Shown here: in pieces, positions 44,231-53,417 of the stretch
Layout: each line of letters starts with the position of its first letter
How positions within the stretch are numbered: position 1 is the first letter of the stretch
Source: Mitsuaria sp. WAJ17
GTDB taxonomy: Bacteria > Pseudomonadota > Gammaproteobacteria > Burkholderiales > Burkholderiaceae_C
Length of the DNA stretch: 64,000 bases
Reading direction: 5' to 3'
Assembly (NCBI RefSeq): GCF_014174515.1
Contig: NZ_JACJUG010000001.1
Location: forward strand, 290,697-354,696
Translations under genes and position numbers: made by a program
Notes under the pieces: generated by a model
Seen by the model: only the letters and a program-made list of their open reading frames with translations
The model's database searches: none
What the model was told of the DNA's origin: nothing

Positions 44231-45277
44231 TCAAGCCACCGCGGGCATCAGGATGCGCAGGCTGCAGGCGTCGGCGTCGATCTCGGCTTCTGCGCCGATG
44301 GGCAGGGTGAATTTGCGCGGAATGTGGCCAATCATGGCGCCGCGGTAGACCGGCACGCCCAGGCCGCCGAAGTAGTCCTCGAAGACCTCGTCCAGGGTCA
44401 GCGTGCCATAGTTTCCGTCGCCAGGTTCGCACCTGGTGAACTGGCCCAGCACCACGCCCGCCAGGCGGCGCAGGGCGCCGGCCAGGCGCAGCGTGGCCAG
44501 CATGCGGTCGATGCGGTAGATGTACTCGTTGATGTCTTCCAGGAACAGAACGGCGCCGTCGAAGTCGGGGAAATAGGCTGAGCCTGCCATCGCGCTGAGC
44601 ACGGCGAGGTTGCCGCCCACCAGCCGCCCGCGGGCCCGTCCGCCGCGCAGGGTCCAGGCGCGGTCATGGGCCTGGACCAGGTCCCCGCCCTGCTCGCCGA
44701 CGGGGTTGCGCAGCAGCGGGGCTTCGCCCTCCATCACCAGGGCGCGGAAATGCTGGGTGGTGAAGCGGGTCCAGGTGGAGCCGGCAAAAGGCGAATGGAA
44801 GGTGAGCAGGCCGGTCTGCCGGTGGATGGCATTGATCAGGCAGGTGACATCGGAGAAACCGCCGAAGAACTTGGGGTGCTGGCGGATCAAGCCGTAGTCC
44901 AGCTGGTCCACGATGCGCGCGCAGCCCGAGCCGCCGGTGAGGGCCAGCAGGCCGGCGACGCCGTCGTCGGCGAAGAAGCGGTGGATGTCATCGGCGCGTT
45001 CGGCATCGCTGCCGCCGAACTGGCCGCGTCGGGACAGCGCATGCGCGCCCAGCTTCACCTGCAGGCCCAGGGCCTGCAGGGCCTCGATGGCCAAGGCCAC
45101 GGGCTCGCGCTCGAAGCTGGCGTTGGCGGGGCTGATCAAGCCTATCGTGTCACCGGGGCGCAGTCGGCGCGGGCGCAGCAGGGGCGCTTGCCCGGGGTCA
45201 GGTCTTGCGCTCGCGGCGCCCATGGTGGCCAGCGGGCCGAGCGAGGCCGAAGCCTGCAGGAAATGGCGTCGGTCCAT
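44231..45277 (-). CDS. Exported LD-carboxypeptidase (S66)
   Basis: 348 residues. The N-terminal RRHFLQASASLGPLATMGAASA is a Tat-like leader, so the enzyme is probably periplasmic, unlike the cytoplasmic LdcA. S66 marks are GDTIGLISPAN, the nucleophile Ser in GGFSDVTCLINAI, the Glu in LFLEDINE, and the catalytic His in GAMIGHIPRKFTLPIG. It should remove the terminal D-Ala from murein tetrapeptides. It is last in the operon after a VanX-like gene (11-base gap). One exact copy of the dispersed 15-bp motif (45194-45208) encodes part of the leader-mature boundary. Confidence 0.86.
   Translation of the reverse strand: MDRRHFLQASASLGPLATMGAASARPDPGQAPLLRPRRLRPGDTIGLISPANASFEREPVALAIEALQALGLQVKLGAHALSRRGQFGGSDAERADDIHRFFADDGVAGLLALTGGSGCARIVDQLDYGLIRQHPKFFGGFSDVTCLINAIHRQTGLLTFHSPFAGSTWTRFTTQHFRALVMEGEAPLLRNPVGEQGGDLVQAHDRAWTLRGGRARGRLVGGNLAVLSAMAGSAYFPDFDGAVLFLEDINEYIYRIDRMLATLRLAGALRRLAGVVLGQFTRCEPGDGNYGTLTLDEVFEDYFGGLGVPVYRGAMIGHIPRKFTLPIGAEAEIDADACSLRILMPAVA
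45194..45208 (-). repeat. Dispersed motif, exact copy
   Basis: Exact motif on the minus strand, coding ARPDP at the leader-mature junction of the LD-carboxypeptidase. Confidence 0.7.
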
Positions 45278-45288
45278 GCGGGACTCCT

Positions 45289-45912
45289 TCAAAGCACCCG
45301 CGGCAGGGTGGCGCGGGCCTGCTTGCGGTCGCCGAACTCGAAATGCCACCATTCCGTGGCGATGGTGTGGAAGCCGCCGGCCCGCATTGCCGCGCGCAGC
45401 CAGCCGCGGTGCGCGAGCTGCTGCGCCGTCAGCAGGCCCTGGGCCAGGTGCTCGGCCTCGTGGTCGGGATGGGACAGCAGGCACATTTCGTCGAAGCCCG
45501 AGCCCATGTCCAGCTCCCGACCGTGCTCGTCCAACAGGCCGGCATCGACCGCCACGCCGAAGGAATGCAGGGACCCGCCCTCCGGGTGGGCGAGGTACAG
45601 GACCAGCGGCGTGCCTTCCAGCTCGGCGTAGAGCGCCTCCTGCACCCGCTGCGGGCGCAGCGCATCGAAGACGCGGATCTGCCACTGCGGCCGCTGCCGC
45701 TGCAGCCATTGCGCCGCGCGGCGCAGACCATCGGCTGCGTCCTTGCGAAGGTAGGCGCAGTCCAGCGGACCATAGACGTCACGGCTGACGTAGTTGTCCG
45801 GCGTGGCATAGCGCAGGTCCAGGTCAATCTCGCTCATGCCACGCAGCGACTGGAAGTCGGGGTGTGCGGCGATGTCCTCACAGGCGATCATGGGAACGGG
45901 GGAGGGCTTCAT
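45289..45912 (-). CDS. D-Ala-D-Ala dipeptidase (VanX/DdpX, M15D)
   Basis: 207 residues, no signal peptide, so cytoplasmic. Zinc site motifs are intact: SLHSFGVAVDAGLLD (His and Asp ligands) and EWWHFEF (catalytic Glu, third His). The upstream Arg of FDALRP is also present. It hydrolyses D-Ala-D-Ala, releasing D-Ala. Its start overlaps the stop of the peptide-binding gene by 4 bases (ATGA), so the two are translated together. DdpX-like enzymes usually accompany dipeptide transport genes, as here. Confidence 0.92.
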   Translation of the reverse strand: MKPSPVPMIACEDIAAHPDFQSLRGMSEIDLDLRYATPDNYVSRDVYGPLDCAYLRKDAADGLRRAAQWLQRQRPQWQIRVFDALRPQRVQEALYAELEGTPLVLYLAHPEGGSLHSFGVAVDAGLLDEHGRELDMGSGFDEMCLLSHPDHEAEHLAQGLLTAQQLAHRGWLRAAMRAGGFHTIATEWWHFEFGDRKQARATLPRVL

Positions 45913-47513
45913 TCGCGCCAGACCTTCTCGAACTCGACCCCGCCATTGGGGTTGATCACAAAGCCCTTCACGTCCGCTCGCACCGGCAGGTACAGCGTGG
46001 AATGGGCGAATGGGATCCAGGGCCGCTCGCGCTTGAAGATCCGCTGGGCCTGGCCATAGAGCGCGGCGCGGCGTGCGGCGTCCGGCGTGGCGCGGGCTGC
46101 GTCGATCAGGCGCTCGAACTCGGTGTTGCAGAACTTCACGCCGCTGCGGTTGGCCGCGCAGCTGAGGTTTGGGGTCAGGAACTCGTCGGCATCGCCGCTC
46201 TCGCCGCTCCAGCCGCTCATGTAGACGTCGTGCTCGCCCTTGTTGGCGCGCTTGAGGTACTCGCCCCACTCGTAGGTCTTGATGCTGGCGCGCACGCCGA
46301 TGCGCGCCCAGTCCTGCTGGATCATCTGGGCCAGCAGCAGGCCGTTGGGATTGGTCGGTCGGGCGATGGGCAGGGCCCAGAGATCGATGGCGAAACCCTG
46401 CGGGAAGCCGGCCTCGGCCAGCAGTCGGCGGGCGCGGTCGGGGTCGTATTCGTTGCGCAGCGAGGGGTCGAAGCCGGGGATGGCCGGCGGGAAGGCACTG
46501 GTGGCCGGCGTGGCGTCGCCGCGCGGGAACAGCACCTTGAAGAGGGCCGGGCGGTCTATGGCGATGTCCAGGGCCTCGCGCACGGCGCGGATGTTGGTTG
46601 GCGCCCTGGCGAGGTTGAAGCTCAGGTAGCTGATGTTGAGGGCCTGGACCTGCAGCAGCTGGATGTCCGCTCGCTTCGCCAGCACCGGCACGTCAATGTC
46701 GCGGGCCGGCGCGCTGACCTGGCATTCGCCCGCCAGCAGCTTCTGGATGCGCACATTGGGTTCGCGGGCGATGGCGAAGATCAGCTTGGGCGTGCGCACC
46801 TGGCCGGCCCAATAGCTGGGATTCGCCTCCAGGCGCAGGACATCGTCCTTGGCATAGCTGCGAAAGGCGAAGGGGCCGGTGCCGATGGGCGCGTTGTTGA
46901 GCTTGTGCGGCTCGCCGCGCTGCAGCAGCTGCTGCGCGTACTCCGCCGAGTGGATGCCCGCGAAGGGCATGGCGAACCAGCTGAGGAAGACCACATTGGG
47001 CTCGCGCAGCGTGAAGCGCACGGTGTGGTCGTCCAGCTTTTCCAGCGTCTGCACCAGCTTCGCGAGGCCCAGGTTGTTGGGGTAGATGAAGTTGCCGGGC
47101 AGGGCCTTGTTGAAGGGATGGGCCGGGTCCAGGAAGCGGCTGAAGGTGAAGAGCACGTCGTCCGCGTTGAACTCGCGCGAGGGCGTGAACCAGGCCCGGG
47201 TGTGGAAGCGTACGCCGCGGCGCAAGGTGAAGGTGAAGACGCGGGCGTCCTCCGACACCGTCCAGCGCTGCGCCAGGCGCGGCACCAGGGCCGTGCCGCC
47301 GCGCTCGAAGCCCAGCAGGCCCTGGAACACCTGGCGCACGGCGTTGTTGGTGCTGGTGCTGTCCCACAGGCCCGGGTCGAAGCCCTCGGGGCTGGCCTCG
47401 CTGCAGTAGACGATGGGCTTGCCCACCGGCTGCGCGGACTGGGCCGATGCGGCGGCCGCCGCCATCATCAGCAGGGGGACGGAGAACAGCGGGGAGAGAC
47501 CGGGGCGGGGCAT
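45909..47513 (-). CDS. Peptide ABC transporter substrate-binding protein (family 5)
   Basis: From ATG 47513 about 534 residues, with signal peptide LSPLFSVPLLMMAAAAASA. Family 5 marks: LVPRLAQRWTVSEDARVFTF, RRGVRFHT, FNADDVLFTFSR, GTGPFAFRSY. It should bind oligopeptides or murein peptides in the periplasm. An earlier ATG at 47594 overlaps the GlxA-type regulator stop by 4 bases; it would add 27 residues before the leader. Choosing between translational coupling and a normal signal peptide is not possible from sequence alone. Permeases DppB and DppC lie 3 kb upstream on the same strand. Confidence 0.88.
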   Translation of the reverse strand: MPRPGLSPLFSVPLLMMAAAAASAQSAQPVGKPIVYCSEASPEGFDPGLWDSTSTNNAVRQVFQGLLGFERGGTALVPRLAQRWTVSEDARVFTFTLRRGVRFHTRAWFTPSREFNADDVLFTFSRFLDPAHPFNKALPGNFIYPNNLGLAKLVQTLEKLDDHTVRFTLREPNVVFLSWFAMPFAGIHSAEYAQQLLQRGEPHKLNNAPIGTGPFAFRSYAKDDVLRLEANPSYWAGQVRTPKLIFAIAREPNVRIQKLLAGECQVSAPARDIDVPVLAKRADIQLLQVQALNISYLSFNLARAPTNIRAVREALDIAIDRPALFKVLFPRGDATPATSAFPPAIPGFDPSLRNEYDPDRARRLLAEAGFPQGFAIDLWALPIARPTNPNGLLLAQMIQQDWARIGVRASIKTYEWGEYLKRANKGEHDVYMSGWSGESGDADEFLTPNLSCAANRSGVKFCNTEFERLIDAARATPDAARRAALYGQAQRIFKRERPWIPFAHSTLYLPVRADVKGFVINPNGGVEFEKVWRE

Positions 47514-47590
47514 CAGCACGGGCGCGCAGGGCAGGTGGGACTGGGCTGCCATTGTGAGCGCAGCGCGCGCCCTGTCCAGGCCGGCCGCGC

Positions 47591-48586
47591 TCATGGCCGC
47601 GCGCCCGTGGGCGAAGGCAGGCGTGCGTGGCGCCGGCGGAACTCACCCGGCGTGCAGGCCAGCAGGGCCTGGAAGCTGCGGTGCAGGCCGGCCTCGCTGC
47701 CGTAGCCCAGCTGCTCGGCCACCGTCTTCACGGGCAGGGCGGACTCGCACAGCCGCTCCGCCGCCTGACGCAGCTTGACCAGGCGCAGCCACTGGCCGGC
47801 GGCCAGGCCGGTCTGCGCCGGCAGCCAGCGGCTGAGGCTGCGCACCGACAGCCCGAGCGCCTGGGCCGCCGCTGCCAGCGACAGCGTCTGCGCCGGTTGC
47901 CGCTGCGCGAAGACGATCAGGCGGCGCAGGGCCTCGTCGGACTGCCCCATCAGCTCAACGGGACGAAAGACCGCCGGCCATTGCTGCGGGCGCGGCAGCA
48001 TCAGCACGGCTTCGATGTCTCGCAGCGCTGCGGGGTCCAGGCGGTCGGCCAGGGCCTGCAGCATCAGGGGCAGGTATCCGTGCGGCCCGGCGGCGGTGCG
48101 CACCGGTCCGCTGGACACCAGCAGCTCATCGAAGCGCCAGTGCACCTTGGGAAAGCGGGCGCCCAGGCCGGGCCTGAGCCACCAGGTGGCCGTGGCATCT
48201 CGACCATCCAGCTGCCCGGCCGCCGCCAACAGGGCGACGCCCGCGCAGTAGCTCCACAGCGCATGCCGCCTGGGCAGCTGTCCCAGGGCCTGCACCAGGG
48301 GGGCGAGCGTGGCCAGTTGGCGCGCCAGGGACTGCGGCGAGTCGGTCCATAGGCCGGGCAGCAGCCAGGCCTCGCAGCGGGCGTCGGCCAGGGCGGCGTC
48401 GGCGGCCAGCGTGGGGCCCTGCCAAGTCTTGACGGGACGCCCGTCCAGGCTGACCCACTGCAGGCGGAAGGCCTCGCGGCCCGCGCGCAGGTTGGCCGCC
48501 CGGGCCAGGTCCGCGGCGGCAAAGAGGCCGGCGGGCATGCAGCCCTCGAAGAGCAGCAGCCCCAGGTGCAGCGGCGGGCTGGGCAT
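47591..48586 (-). CDS. GlxA-type regulator (DJ-1/PfpI-like plus AraC HTH)
   Basis: 331 residues. The N-terminal half is a DJ-1/PfpI-like domain (LHLGLLLFEGCMPAGLFAAADL, LWSYCAGVALLAAAGQLDG, where the Cys sits at the usual nucleophile-elbow position). The C-terminal third is an AraC DNA-binding domain (LSLAAAAQALGLSVRSLSRWL, VAEQLGYGSEAGLHRSFQALL). It lies directly upstream of and overlaps the peptide-binding gene, and diverges from the metallo-hydrolase gene. It is a good candidate to control the cluster. The inducer is unknown. Confidence 0.88.
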   Translation of the reverse strand: MPSPPLHLGLLLFEGCMPAGLFAAADLARAANLRAGREAFRLQWVSLDGRPVKTWQGPTLAADAALADARCEAWLLPGLWTDSPQSLARQLATLAPLVQALGQLPRRHALWSYCAGVALLAAAGQLDGRDATATWWLRPGLGARFPKVHWRFDELLVSSGPVRTAAGPHGYLPLMLQALADRLDPAALRDIEAVLMLPRPQQWPAVFRPVELMGQSDEALRRLIVFAQRQPAQTLSLAAAAQALGLSVRSLSRWLPAQTGLAAGQWLRLVKLRQAAERLCESALPVKTVAEQLGYGSEAGLHRSFQALLACTPGEFRRRHARLPSPTGARP

Positions 48587-48697
48587 GGCGTGGCTTGAAT
48601 CGGTAGGAAATTGGCGAATTGCGCCATTGTGGGCCCCGGGGCCCATTTTGAACAATCCAGCCAACGACCACTCACGGCGCCCCGCGCGAGCCCAGCC

Positions 48698-49504
48698 ATG
48701 CACATCACCCAGATCCGCAATGCCACCGTGCTGCTGGAGTTCCGCGCCGGCGGCCAAGACGTCGCCCTGCTGGTCGACCCCATGCTGGCCGAGGCCGGTG
48801 CCCTGCCCAGCCTGCGCTACCTGGGCGGCAAGCGGCGGCGCAATCCGCTGGTGCCGCTGCCGGCCGCCGCAGGGCCGGCGCTGGAGCGCAGCACCCATGC
48901 CCTGATCACGCATTGCCAGAAGGGCCACTTCGACCATCTGGATCGCGCCGGCCGGCGCTTCCTGCGCGAGCGTGAGCTGCCCGTGCTTTGCATGCCCGAC
49001 GATGCTGCCTGGCTCAGTGCCCGCGGCCTGCAGGCGCAGTCGCTGGCGGGTTGGCAGCGCCAGCCCTTCCTGGGCGGCTTCGTCACGCCCGTCCCCTGCC
49101 TGCATGGCCGTGGCTGGGTGGGGCGGCTGATGGCCCATGGAGCGGGCTACCTGATCGAGATGCCGGGCGAACCCAGCGTGTATGTGGCAGGCGACACCGT
49201 GCTGCATGAGCCCGTGCGCCACTGCCTGGCCGCGCTGAAGCCCGTCATTGCCATCCTCCCAGCTGGCGGAGCCCGCTTCGACCTGGGCGGCGAGATCCTG
49301 ATGGACACGACCGAACTGGCCGAGGCGGCGAGGCTGCATGACGGGCAGCTGGTAGTCAACCACCTCGAAGCCCTGGACCACTGCCCGGTGCGCCGTGAGG
49401 AGGTGCGCCAGTGCGCCGCCTTCCTGGGCGATCGCCTGTGGGTGCCGATGGACGGCGAGTCGCGCCGCTACGAAGCCCCAGCGGGCCTTCAGCGCGCGGC
49501 CTGA
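48698..49504 (+). CDS. MBL-fold metallo-hydrolase
   Basis: 268 residues. The metal-binding loop is THCQKGHFDHLD, a variant with a long spacing before HxDH, followed by VYVAGDTVL (Asp ligand) and a His in VVNHLEALDHC. The N-terminus ITQIRNATVLLEF resembles UlaG-like/beta-lactamase-superfamily hydrolases. No signal peptide, so cytoplasmic. It diverges from the GlxA-type regulator across 111 bases. The 3' end overlaps the agmatinase-family gene by 16 bases. The substrate is unknown. Confidence 0.82.
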   Translation: MHITQIRNATVLLEFRAGGQDVALLVDPMLAEAGALPSLRYLGGKRRRNPLVPLPAAAGPALERSTHALITHCQKGHFDHLDRAGRRFLRERELPVLCMPDDAAWLSARGLQAQSLAGWQRQPFLGGFVTPVPCLHGRGWVGRLMAHGAGYLIEMPGEPSVYVAGDTVLHEPVRHCLAALKPVIAILPAGGARFDLGGEILMDTTELAEAARLHDGQLVVNHLEALDHCPVRREEVRQCAAFLGDRLWVPMDGESRRYEAPAGLQRAA

Positions 49505-50418
49505 GCCAGGCGCCCACAGAGGTAAGTCCAGACGAACTGCGCGGCGGCGTAGCTGGTCAGCTCGGCGTGGTCGTAGGGCGGCGCCACCTCCACGCAGTCC
49601 ATGCCCACCCAGGGCAGGTCGGCCAGCTCTTCCAGAATGCTCAGCACTTGATTGCTGCTCATGCCGCCGGGTTCGGGCGTGCCGGTGCCGGGGGCGAAGG
49701 CGGGGTCCAGGCAGTCGATGTCCAGGCTGAGGTAGATGGGCGGGTGACCCAGGGCCGCCATGCGCTCGCGGATCCCGCCCAGCACGCCGGCCAGCTGGGC
49801 CGGGCTTTCCAGGCCGCGCAGGCTGCGGGCGTCGTGGATTAGGCCGCCCTGGTCCCGTACATACTCGCGCGCCTCGCGCAGGCCCGCCGAGCGGATGCCC
49901 AGCTGCACCATGCCCTGCGGCATCACCAGGCCCTCCTGCAGGGCCTCGTAGACCCAGGTGCCATGGCCGCTGGGCTCGCCGAAGTGGTCTTCCCAGGTAT
50001 CGCAGTGGGCGTCGAAGTGCAGGCAGGCCAGGGGCCGGCCGAGATGGGCGCGGTAGGCCCGCAGCAGGGGCAGGGTGATGCTGTGGTCCCCGCCCAGCCA
50101 GACCATGTGATGCTGCGCGATGAGTGGGCTGATCAGCGGCATCATGGCGGCGCGCATGCCCTCCAGGCTGGTGTTGGGCAGGGGCAGGTCGCCGTGATCC
50201 TGGAGATGGCCGTCCGGCGTGGTGTCGAAGAAGGGGTGGATGCCGTCGCACAGCATGTGGCTGGCCTCGCGGATGGCGCGGGGGCCGAAGCGCGCGCCGG
50301 GGCGGTTGCTCACGCAGCCGTCCCAGGCGATGCCGGCCAGGCCGAAGGGCCGACTGCCTGGCGCGGCAGGCGGCTGCTTCATGAAACTCGTGTGGCTGAG
50401 GAAGGCGAACTGCGTCAT
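49489..50418 (-). CDS. Agmatinase/arginase-family hydrolase
   Basis: 309 residues. The binuclear Mn site is complete: GGDHS, DAHCD and DIDCLDP, followed by APGTGTPEPGG. The family includes agmatinase, arginase, guanidinobutyrase and formimidoylglutamase; the sequence here is agmatinase-like but substrate specificity cannot be read. It lies 89 bases downstream of dppC. It may therefore handle a nitrogen compound supplied by the transporter, or it may simply be adjacent. Cytoplasmic. Confidence 0.88.
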   Translation of the reverse strand: MTQFAFLSHTSFMKQPPAAPGSRPFGLAGIAWDGCVSNRPGARFGPRAIREASHMLCDGIHPFFDTTPDGHLQDHGDLPLPNTSLEGMRAAMMPLISPLIAQHHMVWLGGDHSITLPLLRAYRAHLGRPLACLHFDAHCDTWEDHFGEPSGHGTWVYEALQEGLVMPQGMVQLGIRSAGLREAREYVRDQGGLIHDARSLRGLESPAQLAGVLGGIRERMAALGHPPIYLSLDIDCLDPAFAPGTGTPEPGGMSSNQVLSILEELADLPWVGMDCVEVAPPYDHAELTSYAAAQFVWTYLCGRLAQAAR

Positions 50419-50507
50419 GGCGAGGTCATGCAGGGGAAGGCGCGGCCATCTTGACCGAAGTCGGCGCCTTCGTCACCTCGTGCATGCGCCGAGGCAGGAG
50501 GCCGGGC

Positions 50508-51419
50508 TCAGCCGCGTCGCAGCTTGGGGTCCAGCGCGTCTCGCAGGCCGTCGCCGACGAGGTTGACGCTCAGCACGGTCAGCAGGATGGCCAGGCCCGG
50601 CAGGCTCAGCACCCAGGGCGCACGCTGCAGGGCGTCGCGCGCGGTGGCCAGCATGCCGCCCCACTCGGGCGTGGGTGCCTGCACGCCCAGGCCCAGGAAG
50701 CCCAGGCCCGCCGCCTCCAGGATGGCCGAGGAGAAGGCCAGCGTGGCCTGCACGATCAGCGGCGCCGCACAGTTGGGCAGCACGGTGCGGAACATCAGGT
50801 GCCAGGACGAGGCCCCGGCGGCGCGGGCCGCCTGCACGTAGTCGCGGGACTTCTCGGCCAGGGCGGCGGCCCGCGCCAGCCGCGTGCTGCCCGGCAGGGC
50901 GCCGATGGCGATGGCGATCACGGTGTTCGTCAGCCCCGGTCCCAGGATGGTGATCACGCAGATGGCCAGCAGCAGGCCCGGCAGGGCCAGCAGCACGTCC
51001 ATGCTGCGCATCACCAGGGGCGAGAGCCAGCGCTCGTGGAAGGCCGCCAGCAGGCCCAGCACGATGCCCGGCACCAGGGCCAGCACCACCGAGGCCAGGC
51101 CCAGGCCCAGGGAGACCCGCGCGCCGTGCAGCAGGCGCGAGAGCAGGTCGCGGCCCAGCTCGTCGGTGCCCAGCGGGAAGCGCGCCGTGCCGCCGTCCAT
51201 CCACAGCGGCGGCTGCAGCAGCTGCTCGCGGTATTGGTGCAGCGGGTCATGCGGCGACAGCCAGGGCGCCAGCAGGGCCGCCAGAGCCACCAGGCCGAAC
51301 ACCACGAGCGCGGCCAGGGCCCCGCGCTGGGCGGCAAAACGGTCCCAGGCCGCGCCCAGGGGGCTGCGGCCCCGCGGTGACCGCGGGGTCAGGTCTTGCT
51401 TATCGGGTGGGGGGGCCAT
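50508..51419 (-). CDS. dppC: Dipeptide ABC permease DppC
   Basis: 303 residues with six helices. The short N-terminal extracytoplasmic region is FPLGTDELGRDLLSRLLHG. The EAA loop is YVQAARAAGASSWHLMFRTVLPNCAAPLIV, and GGMLATARDALQRAPW is a DppC mark. It pairs with DppB, 7 bases upstream. ATG 51419 is chosen; a frame from 51461 overlaps dppB. An exact copy of the dispersed motif (51385-51399) encodes KQDLTP near the N-terminus. No ATPase gene is in the operon. Confidence 0.9.
   Translation of the reverse strand: MAPPPDKQDLTPRSPRGRSPLGAAWDRFAAQRGALAALVVFGLVALAALLAPWLSPHDPLHQYREQLLQPPLWMDGGTARFPLGTDELGRDLLSRLLHGARVSLGLGLASVVLALVPGIVLGLLAAFHERWLSPLVMRSMDVLLALPGLLLAICVITILGPGLTNTVIAIAIGALPGSTRLARAAALAEKSRDYVQAARAAGASSWHLMFRTVLPNCAAPLIVQATLAFSSAILEAAGLGFLGLGVQAPTPEWGGMLATARDALQRAPWVLSLPGLAILLTVLSVNLVGDGLRDALDPKLRRG
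51385..51399 (-). repeat. Dispersed motif, exact copy
   Basis: Exact motif on the minus strand, coding QDLTP at the N-terminus of DppC, upstream of its first helix. Confidence 0.7.
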
Positions 51420-51426
51420 GGCGGTT

Positions 51427-52434
<1,008 letters not shown>

Positions 52435-52443
52435 GGGCGGGTG

Positions 52444-53292
52444 TCAGCGCGGCAGGCTGCCGTCCTTCATGCGAAAGCCATCGCGGCGGGTGATGACGTC
52501 CAGCAGGGCGGCGGTCTCGGCGTCGGCCTCGCCGTCGTAGCGGGCCGGGCGGTACTTCATCTGGAAAGCGGCCAGCACCTTGCGGGTCTCGGCGTCCCAG
52601 AGCCCACTCTGCGTGAGGCCGAAGCCGTGCTGGGCCAGCTTCTGCTGGAACCAGGTGGCGTCGGGCAGGGCCTGCTCGTACTGCGGGCGCAGCGCGTCCG
52701 CCAGGGCCTCGTCGGGCCAGGGGATGAGGCCGGCGGCCCACAGCTGCTTCCAGGGGAAGGCAGGGCCGGGGTCCTGCTTGCTGAGCGGCTGCACATCGCT
52801 GTGACCCAGGATGCGGTCGGGGCGGATGCGGTGGCGGGCAGCGATGTCCTGGCACAGGCGGACCACCTCATCGACCTGGGCCTGGGGGAAGGGCACGTAG
52901 CGCGGTCCGTCGGGCGTGTCCACGCGGCCGGGGTTGACGATCTCGATGCCGATGGAGGCCGCATTGAGGTTGCCCCAGCTCTTCCAGCGGCTCATGCCCG
53001 CATGCCAGGCGCGTCGGGACTCGTCCACCAGCCGGTAGGTGCGCACCGGCTCATCGCGCACCAGGTAATGAGCCGAGACCTCGCCGCCGCCGGGGTTGGG
53101 CTGGGTGAGGGTCTTGAGCGCGCTGTCGAAGTTGCCCACGGTGTAGTGCAGGATGAGCAGCTGGGCGCGGCTGTCCTGGTTGAGGGATTGGTAGCTGTCG
53201 TCGATCTGCAGGCCGCGCGGGCCGGTGGCGCAGGCGGCCAGCAGCAGGCTGGCCAGCAGGGGCAGGGAGCGGGTGAAGCGAAGGGCACTCAT
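52444..53292 (-). CDS. AmiD-like N-acetylmuramoyl-L-alanine amidase lipoprotein
   Basis: 282 residues. A lipobox LLAAC gives a lipidated Cys near residue 21. The amidase_2 domain has ligands in ILHYT, AWHAG and GHSDVQPLSKQDPG. A C-terminal peptidoglycan-binding helical domain follows (FGLTQSGLWDAETRKVLAAFQ). It cleaves the MurNAc-L-Ala bond at the outer membrane or in the periplasm, releasing stem peptides. It is first in the operon with dppB and dppC, diverging from the M13 peptidase. It should therefore produce the substrate for the transporter. Confidence 0.9.
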   Translation of the reverse strand: MSALRFTRSLPLLASLLLAACATGPRGLQIDDSYQSLNQDSRAQLLILHYTVGNFDSALKTLTQPNPGGGEVSAHYLVRDEPVRTYRLVDESRRAWHAGMSRWKSWGNLNAASIGIEIVNPGRVDTPDGPRYVPFPQAQVDEVVRLCQDIAARHRIRPDRILGHSDVQPLSKQDPGPAFPWKQLWAAGLIPWPDEALADALRPQYEQALPDATWFQQKLAQHGFGLTQSGLWDAETRKVLAAFQMKYRPARYDGEADAETAALLDVITRRDGFRMKDGSLPR

Positions 53293-53417
53293 CGGCCCGC
53301 ATTGTTGCAGCTTGCGCATTGGGGAAAAGCCCGATCTCCGATGGGGGCCTGACGAGCGGCATGGAGCCGGTCCTGGCACCACAATCCGGGCCTTCACGAA
53401 GACACGCTTGCCTCACC

